DNA of 42,032 nucleotides. Origin: a virus. The position numbers and the translations under genes are program-made. The notes below the pieces were generated by a model. The model was given only the letters and a program-made list of their open reading frames with translations. It was not told the DNA's origin and did no database searches. The stretch spans positions 1 through 42,032 of the IMG/VR virus record IMGVR_UViG_3300049617_000051; one strand, written 5' to 3'. Shown one piece after another: positions 36,843 through 42,032 of the stretch. The number at the start of each line of letters is the position of its first letter. The stretch's first letter is position 1.

Positions 36843-38515
36843 TCGGCCGCCTTCGGCAGAGCCCGCGCGGCGCATGCCTCGTCGATCAACGCGCGCCATT
36901 CATCGGCGCGGGTAGTCCAGTCGTAGCGAGCGTGCGCCCATGCGCGCTGCTCATCGAAGTTGCGCGTCCGGACGTGCTTGATCTCACTCTTCACTGCAAA
37001 GGCGAAGCCGCGCGCATGTGTCATCGGATCGTTCGAGGGCTCGTACAGCGTCGCCAAGCCGCCGCAGGTCTCCTCAAGCGCGCCGTAGCGCGGGCAAATG
37101 ACGTGACACCCCGCCGCCAGCGCTTCGATCACCGAAATGCACGACGTCTCGGCGAACGTGCAGGGATACGCCAGAATGTCGATACCGCGCAGCGCGGCGC
37201 GTACGACGTCGTTCGGCTCGACGCCGTGGAAAAACACGCCCGGCAGCGACCTCGCCCTATTGTACAGTGTTTCGAACTTCCGGTCCGCCTCGGCTTGGTC
37301 GGGGCCGTAAAGCCGCATCGACGACCAGATGTGCAGTTCGGCCGTGCCGGGCGGCAGTTTGGCGATCTCCCAGGCCGCGAGCAGCACGTCGAGCCCGCGG
37401 AACGGCGTCGAGGTGTACGCCAGCTTCACCGGGCCAGTGCGCGGCGGCAACGGCGAGAGGTCCACCTCGGTCGCGTTGCGCAGCACGCGGCATTTGGCCG
37501 GATCGACGTCGAACGCGGCTATATACCGGTCGCGCTGCCATTGGCTGACGAAGACGAAATAGTCCATCACATCCCGCAGCGGATGCAGGGGGTTGTCGCG
37601 GCGGACGAGCCACTGCGCCGCTTCCTGGTCGATGTCGCAGTGAATCCAGCAAATCTGGGGCTTGTTCGCACTAAACGTGACAACGCTTCGCGCAGTCGCG
37701 GTTGGATAGTTGACGTGCAACTGCACCCGGTCGAGCTCGTCGCCCAGCCTCGCCTTCAGGCCCTCGACCATCAGCTCAGTCCCGCCGAGCGGCCGATCCG
37801 GCGACCATCCCGGAGCACTGACGTTGATCAGCTTCCCGTCTTGCGACCTTAGCCAATCCCCGAACTTGCCGCTGAAAGTCTTCGTCCCCGTGTGATGCAG
37901 CATCAACTCCGGATCGACCCACACCTTGCCACCGAGGTCGCGCCAGCGCCGGCAGAAGGTGTAATCCTCCGAGAAATATTGATGCTGCTCGGCGACCAAA
38001 TCAAAATCGAAGAAGTCGATGATCTTCATGCCCGGCGCTGTCATGTCCTCGTACCAGCGATCCTTGCGCGCGGCGGCGATGCTCTCGATCGCGCGGCGGT
38101 TGATGCGAAGGAAGCCGGCGGGAACGCCCTCGACTTCCATCAGGCCCGACGCAGGCTCGAACGTGAGCTCGTTCCCGATCGGCTTGAGCACGAACGGCGG
38201 GTTGATGTTGTCGCCGCGCGCGGGATAAGCGCCGGCCACGACATCGACGTCATGGCTGACGAGCCGCGTGATTGCGCCCTGCTGCCAGGCGACGTCGTCG
38301 TCGACCATGATCATATCGGTGAAGGTGGACTCAAGGAACGTCGTCGCCAGCACATTGCGGGCGCGGGTTACCATCGAATCGCCGCAGCGCATGACGACCG
38401 ATATCTCCCAACCAAGCGCGGCGCACTCGGCCGCGCTGCCCATCAACGCCATGACGAGCGTGTGGTCGAGCTTGCCTGAATAGCAGGTGACAGCGAACAT
38501 GACGCGTCGCGACAT
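36839..38515 (-). CDS. Two-domain glycosyltransferase (GT-A plus GT-B)
   Basis: A protein of 558 residues from ATG 38515 (GGAGG, 5-nt spacing). Residues ~1-225 are a GT-A domain with D-x-D in MIMVDDDVAWQ (~72-74), VDVVAGAYPARGD, FSEDYTFCRRW and HHTGTKTF, paralogous to the protein at 27412-28203. Residues ~240-550 are a GT4-like GT-B domain: GGTELMVEGLKARLG, CRVLRNATEVDLSPL, VKLAYTSTPFRGLDVLLAAWE and the E-x7-E motif in FAETSCISVIEALAAGC. One chain could thus add two sugars in turn. It is translated with the FkbM methyltransferase and lies within capsid genes. Confidence 0.82.
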   Translation of the reverse strand: MSRRVMFAVTCYSGKLDHTLVMALMGSAAECAALGWEISVVMRCGDSMVTRARNVLATTFLESTFTDMIMVDDDVAWQQGAITRLVSHDVDVVAGAYPARGDNINPPFVLKPIGNELTFEPASGLMEVEGVPAGFLRINRRAIESIAAARKDRWYEDMTAPGMKIIDFFDFDLVAEQHQYFSEDYTFCRRWRDLGGKVWVDPELMLHHTGTKTFSGKFGDWLRSQDGKLINVSAPGWSPDRPLGGTELMVEGLKARLGDELDRVQLHVNYPTATARSVVTFSANKPQICWIHCDIDQEAAQWLVRRDNPLHPLRDVMDYFVFVSQWQRDRYIAAFDVDPAKCRVLRNATEVDLSPLPPRTGPVKLAYTSTPFRGLDVLLAAWEIAKLPPGTAELHIWSSMRLYGPDQAEADRKFETLYNRARSLPGVFFHGVEPNDVVRAALRGIDILAYPCTFAETSCISVIEALAAGCHVICPRYGALEETCGGLATLYEPSNDPMTHARGFAFAVKSEIKHVRTRNFDEQRAWAHARYDWTTRADEWRALIDEACAARALPKAAE

Positions 38516-38551
38516 TTTGCCTCCCGAACTATGCGCGTAAGTATGCGTCTC

Positions 38552-39715
38552 TCAGAGGTCCGCACTCGCGGTGATGACGCCCGCGCCGCCGGAGCTGATG
38601 AGGAACGCCGCGTTGCCCGAGCTGATTGCGACTTGGCCGTGCACCGTGATCGCGTTGGTATTCTGCGTCGTGTTGGCGGCGAACGACGTCACGGGCGTGT
38701 AGACGCCGAGCACGCCGGCGCCGAACCCGCCAACCGTCGCGGAAACCGTTGGGGGCGCGCGCATCGGAACCGGCAATGGCAGCGCGAATACGGCTGAATT
38801 GGTTGGTCCGGCATAGCCCGCCGCGACGACGGCGCCCGTCGCCGCCTCGTTGAGCTGGTAGTAGTAACGCTGGCACAGCTCCAATTCCGTGCCGACGCGA
38901 CGATGCTCGAACGCCGTCGGCGACCCCAGTCCGGGTTTGACCACCTCGAGTTGGATACCTTCCATGGTGATCGTCTCGTTGGCGAGCGCCGAGGCTGCGG
39001 GCGTGTAGGAGAATAGGACGCCGACTTGCGTCACGCTCGATGGAATCGCGCCGGTGAAATTGTAGCGGGTGAGCGTGCTCGTCAGGGCCTGCGTGGTCGA
39101 GACCGCGTTGCCAAAGCCGGTCCAAGTCCCGGCGACCAGCGATGATGCGCTTTGATCCGTGCCTGTGCCGTAGCAGATTTGCACGCCGAGCGCGTTGACG
39201 CCCGTCGTCGGGCTCAGCCAACCCGATTGCGCCGAAGCCCAGAAAGACAGCGTCAGGTTCTCGTTCTGACAGCGGACCGAATTGAGCGTTTCGAGCGCTT
39301 GGCCGAGATAGACCGTGTTCGACGCGGTGGCGCTGAGCGAGCGACCCCAGACGAAGGATTGGTTGAACGTGGTCTGCGAGGTGCTCGCGGTCTTCGCCAT
39401 CGTGCCCGAGGAATTTGCGGCGCCCTGCATGAACCAACGATCGGCGGTGTAAGTCAGCGTCCCCGTGATGTTGGAGAACGACGTTCCGCGCTGCCACGGG
39501 TTGGTGGTGGCGTCGCCGCCGTCGAGCAGGTTGCGGAAGTTTTCCGGCCCGCTGCTGACCACCATGCCGTAGCCTTGGCTGAGCAGCGCGGAGACGTCCT
39601 GCAACTGCACGCCCGTAATGATGCCGAGCGAGTTGGACTGATATGTCGTGCCTGACGGCATGCCGGTGATGACGCCGCCGAGGCCGGAGTTGGCCGGCGC
39701 TTGCATTGTGACCAT
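38552..39715 (-). CDS. Fibre- or decoration-like structural protein
   Basis: A protein of 387 residues from ATG 39715 with AAGGAA upstream; a frame to 39760 is not used. The beta-rich sequence is typical of receptor-binding or decoration proteins of phages: FRNLLDGGDATTNPWQRGTS, WFMQGAANSSGTMAKT, QNENLTLSFWASAQSG, VGVLFSYTPAASALANE and FEHRRVGTELELCQRYYYQL. The last block is common at the end of phage proteins with carbohydrate-binding jelly rolls. Located between the head morphogenesis and glycosyltransferase genes, it could be a head fibre and a substrate for glycosylation (inference). Confidence 0.65.
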   Translation of the reverse strand: MVTMQAPANSGLGGVITGMPSGTTYQSNSLGIITGVQLQDVSALLSQGYGMVVSSGPENFRNLLDGGDATTNPWQRGTSFSNITGTLTYTADRWFMQGAANSSGTMAKTASTSQTTFNQSFVWGRSLSATASNTVYLGQALETLNSVRCQNENLTLSFWASAQSGWLSPTTGVNALGVQICYGTGTDQSASSLVAGTWTGFGNAVSTTQALTSTLTRYNFTGAIPSSVTQVGVLFSYTPAASALANETITMEGIQLEVVKPGLGSPTAFEHRRVGTELELCQRYYYQLNEAATGAVVAAGYAGPTNSAVFALPLPVPMRAPPTVSATVGGFGAGVLGVYTPVTSFAANTTQNTNAITVHGQVAISSGNAAFLISSGGAGVITASADL

Positions 39716-39731
39716 GATGGATTTCCTTTCT

Positions 39732-40520
39732 TCAGAAGGTAACGTGCGGCGAAACTGCACAACGGCAGCGCGGATGCTGCGTCGGCGCAGAAACGCCGCC
39801 TACAAAATTCACGTCGAGGTCCAGCGGGCCTTGGGCTGCATTTTCGTCGCAAATCTCGCACACACGCTCGCCGGGCGCGACCAACCACACTTTGCGAACC
39901 TGGACGCCGTTGCCGCGTATCGCCCGATAGCCCGCGAGCGCGCCCTCGCTGTTGGCGTTGGCAATCTCGGTGTTGGCTATCAGCGCCGCACGTGCGGACC
40001 CGAAGGCCGGCAAGCCGTCGGCGTCGCCGATGCCTTCGATGTCGCCGGCGATCTGCACCGCTGTTCGGCCGGTCGCCAAGCCTTCCGACACCGCCTTACG
40101 CACGGCGTCGCGGGTAGTCTCGTCGACGCCCGACACCAGGTCCGCCACCCGTCTCGTCGCCCATGTCGCGGCGCGCGCGTTGATCTGGTTGAAGATCGTA
40201 TCCTGCTCGGGTCCGATCTCGCCGCCGATCGCGACGTGCACTTGCGAGTACCCTGCGTTGCCTGAGACCGCGCTGTAGTTGGCGAGCGCCTCTCGCACCG
40301 CGTACGCTTCTTCGTCGGTCAGGCTATCGCCCAATGCGTCGAGCGCATCCTCGACGATCCTATTGTCGTCCTCGGCCGAGGAGGCCTTACCCGACTGGAT
40401 AGCCCGCAAACGCTTTGCGACCCGCGAACTTTGGCGAGAAAGCGCCACCGCCCACGACGAGGCAATCGTTACAGTAGCATCGTTGGTCGTGTTGCGCGGA
40501 TGCGCCACCGGCGGTAGCAA
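39732..40520 (-). CDS. Mu gpF/SPP1 gp7-like head morphogenesis protein
   Basis: A protein of 262 residues, start assigned to TTG 40520. Helical N-terminal part (SRQSSRVAKRLRAI), ATRRVADLVSGVDETTRDAVRKAVSEGL, ARAALIANTEIANANSEGALAGYR, then the conserved Cys/His end GERVCEICDENAAQGP and QHPRCRCAVSP, typical of the phage Mu F-like minor head protein domain. It acts with the portal in prohead assembly. Its first 134 bp overlap the 3' end of the portal gene in another frame, which is a long overlap; either the portal has an extra C-terminal tail or the true start is further in. Confidence 0.75.
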   Translation of the reverse strand: MLPPVAHPRNTTNDATVTIASSWAVALSRQSSRVAKRLRAIQSGKASSAEDDNRIVEDALDALGDSLTDEEAYAVREALANYSAVSGNAGYSQVHVAIGGEIGPEQDTIFNQINARAATWATRRVADLVSGVDETTRDAVRKAVSEGLATGRTAVQIAGDIEGIGDADGLPAFGSARAALIANTEIANANSEGALAGYRAIRGNGVQVRKVWLVAPGERVCEICDENAAQGPLDLDVNFVGGVSAPTQHPRCRCAVSPHVTF

Positions 40521-42032
40521 CTTCCCGCCCGAGAAAGGTCGTGGCGGCCTTGCCGACCCCCGGCGGCTTTGCGGGAGGAGCCGGGGGCGGCGTGGTCGCG
40601 GCGGCGTGAGCCGCGGAGAGCTGGTCAGGGACGGCGAGCGCCTTCTGCCGGTTGGCTTCGATCGTCTCTGCGATCGGGACGGGCCCGTTGACCGTGTCGA
40701 CCGTCAGCTCGTCGCCGCCTTCGAGCGCCTCGAGCCCGAGCTGGTCGCGGCCCTCGTTGCGGGTGAGAACGCCTTCCTTAGTAAACCCGGTGATCACCTG
40801 CATCTGGATCAGCGGATTGACGTCCGGCTCTTGCTGATATTTGAATTCGAGGTCGTCGTAGCCGAACCCGATGTCCTCTTGGATCAGCGGGTTCATAATC
40901 TCTTGGCGGAACCAGTCCAGCGTCGGATGCAGGCCTTCCTCTTCCGAAGCCTCCTGTGCGCTCTCTGCCGTGGCGCGATTGACGGCTCGAATGAACGGCG
41001 TCGGCGACACGGAATAGGCAAAGCAGACGATGCGCGTCAGCCACTCGTCGATGTCGGCCTTGAGGCCTTCGCCGTTGGCGTTCTTGATGTCGAATGGCTT
41101 CATGCCATCAGGGACGAAACGGATGCGCGACTTGGTGGCTTGGTTGCCGGCCATCAGAGCGTCGAACATCGCTTGCCATTGCGCAAGCTGCTGAGGGTTC
41201 CACCCTTCGGGAACCGTCATTATCATTTCCGGCATCGTGCCCTCTTTCCAGAAGAGGGCCTGATACTGCGCGCGCGAGATGCCGGAGATGATCTCGGTGA
41301 CAATCTGCTCGACGGGCGAATTGCCGCACCAAGCGGGCTTACCGTTCCTGCGGACGTAAACGATTCCGTTCGGCACAGACACGCAGTGCACCGTCCCCTC
41401 GTAAGGCGTCGGCTTGATCTTGAAGCCCATGGCCTTCGAATATCGCACTCTCACAGAATAACAGTCTCTGACGTTGCAGAGATTGCCGACAATCCATTGC
41501 TTGCCTTTACTCACACGCTTGTAGACGGACGCTGACCATCCGAGTTTTTGCGCCAGCTCCACAAGTTGCCCTGCCATGCGTTCACTGACGGTCGTAACTC
41601 TTACGCCGGGCTGGCCGACGCGACCGCGACCGCTGACATTTTTGCGCACAGCGAACGAACCATCACCGAGAACATAATAGTCCCAGAACAATTTGATCTG
41701 ATGCTTGGGTGCGTTCATGATTTCGTCGGGAATGAACTTCTCGTGCGCAAGCCCGAACTGACGGAAATGCTCGGTCATGCCGCAGCGTGCGAAGACAAAA
41801 GCTCGCCCGGTGTGCTGCGCGGGCCCCCCGAGCACTCTTGCCGCAAGCGCAGCATAGGGCGCGAAGCCCTTCGAGGTCTCTTTCTGAGCAATTTCTATCC
41901 CGCCAGCGCTCCGAACGTTGCCCTCGGCGAGATACGCGCCCATGAGGGCGCAATAATCGTCACCCGAGAGAGATACCGTCTTCCCTTGCATGCTCGACGC
42001 AGGGACAGTTATATTTCTCAAGGACCCAGCAT
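40387..42032 (-). CDS. Portal protein, partial, interrupted by an intein
   Basis: The frame is open to the right edge, so the N-terminus is missing. Downstream of the intein, residues from 41319 read SPVEQIVTEIISGISRAQYQ, FWKEGTMPEMIMTVPEGW, KSRIRFVPDGMKPFDI, EWLTRIVCFAYSVSPTPF and NRATAESAQEASEEEGLHPTL, all recognisable portal blocks (wing/stem region). The intein splits the YGxSPVEQ motif. The C-terminus is Pro/Ala-rich and continues to 40387, overlapping the next gene by 134 bp. The portal forms the dodecameric DNA channel of the head. A TTG at 42021 in the intein is not a true start. Confidence 0.8.
   Translation of the reverse strand, partial: AGSLRNITVPASSMQGKTVSLSGDDYCALMGAYLAEGNVRSAGGIEIAQKETSKGFAPYAALAARVLGGPAQHTGRAFVFARCGMTEHFRQFGLAHEKFIPDEIMNAPKHQIKLFWDYYVLGDGSFAVRKNVSGRGRVGQPGVRVTTVSERMAGQLVELAQKLGWSASVYKRVSKGKQWIVGNLCNVRDCYSVRVRYSKAMGFKIKPTPYEGTVHCVSVPNGIVYVRRNGKPAWCGNSPVEQIVTEIISGISRAQYQALFWKEGTMPEMIMTVPEGWNPQQLAQWQAMFDALMAGNQATKSRIRFVPDGMKPFDIKNANGEGLKADIDEWLTRIVCFAYSVSPTPFIRAVNRATAESAQEASEEEGLHPTLDWFRQEIMNPLIQEDIGFGYDDLEFKYQQEPDVNPLIQMQVITGFTKEGVLTRNEGRDQLGLEALEGGDELTVDTVNGPVPIAETIEANRQKALAVPDQLSAAHAAATTPPPAPPAKPPGVGKAATTFLGREVATAGGASAQHDQRCYCNDCLVVGGGAFSPKFAGRKAFAGYPVG
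41320..42032 (-). mobile_element. Intein with LAGLIDADG endonuclease in the portal gene (partial)
   Basis: At least 237 codons lie upstream of the C-extein. LAGLIDADG-type motifs are DYCALMGAYLAEGNV (near 41950) and IKLFWDYYVLGDG (near 41690). The C-terminal splicing block is VHCVSVPNGIVYVRRNGKP-AWCGN, followed by Ser as the +1 residue (41319-41317). The penultimate residue is Gly where His is usual; the terminal Asn is intact. The N-terminal splicing block lies beyond the window. Confidence 0.78.

Noticed and set aside
36843-36899. Upstream extension of the FkbM methyltransferase
   Set aside because: The extra 19 codons lie inside the glycosyltransferase gene and are Arg-rich; the GTGA overlap fixes the start at 36842.

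Overview
The window is part of a temperate, siphovirus-like phage genome (or a prophage-derived contig) that appears to infect an alphaproteobacterium, probably of the Hyphomicrobiales (Rhizobiales). The signs are GC-rich coding DNA, a tail-tip module of the gene transfer agent type (DUF2460, DUF2163/BR0599, NlpC/P60, large hub protein), and small genes typical of rhizobial phages. No terminase, helicase or primase gene is present, and the portal gene and the leftmost gene run off the two ends, so the genome is incomplete here.

Layout. Bases 1-2600 hold the immunity region: a leftward operon of small DNA-binding proteins, a divergent cI-like repressor without a peptidase domain, and two operator families (CGGTA-N4-TACCG and TTTGC-N7-GCAAA). 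Bases 2800-11400 are a rightward early operon, tightly packed with ATGA/GTGA stop-start overlaps. It carries two paralogues with alternating-residue repeats, a YqaJ-type recombination exonuclease with a partner protein, a DUF5131 protein with an HNH homing endonuclease domain inside it, and a pentapeptide-repeat protein. A tyrosine integrase follows (11341-12408). Just downstream lies the 3' 45 nt of a tRNA-Lys(CUU), which I read as the attachment site. Phage genes lie on both sides of it, so it looks like attP of a circular or non-integrated genome.

From 12600 to the right end nearly everything is on the minus strand and is read right to left as one late region: portal (interrupted by an intein), Mu gpF-like head protein, a fibre-like protein, a glycosyltransferase fusion, an FkbM methyltransferase, prohead protease with a probable nested scaffold, major capsid, connector and neck proteins, a second glycosyltransferase, major tail protein, G/GT frameshift chaperones, a tape measure with a lysozyme domain, tail tip, and a lysis cassette (glucosaminidase endolysin, membrane proteins, a tiny lipoprotein) ending at a strong terminator.

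Three things stand out. (1) Two glycosyltransferases sharing one GT-A module and an FkbM methyltransferase sit among the virion genes and suggest a phage-encoded virion glycosylation system. (2) A reverse-oriented island at 29.1-30.84 kb has two unusual genes separated and followed by long degenerate pentanucleotide arrays (CGCNN)n; the arrays contain a nearly identical 31-bp core whose function I cannot name. (3) The same beta-rich accessory domain appears inside three different virion proteins. Two homing elements (HNH insertion, LAGLIDADG intein) add to the mobile content.
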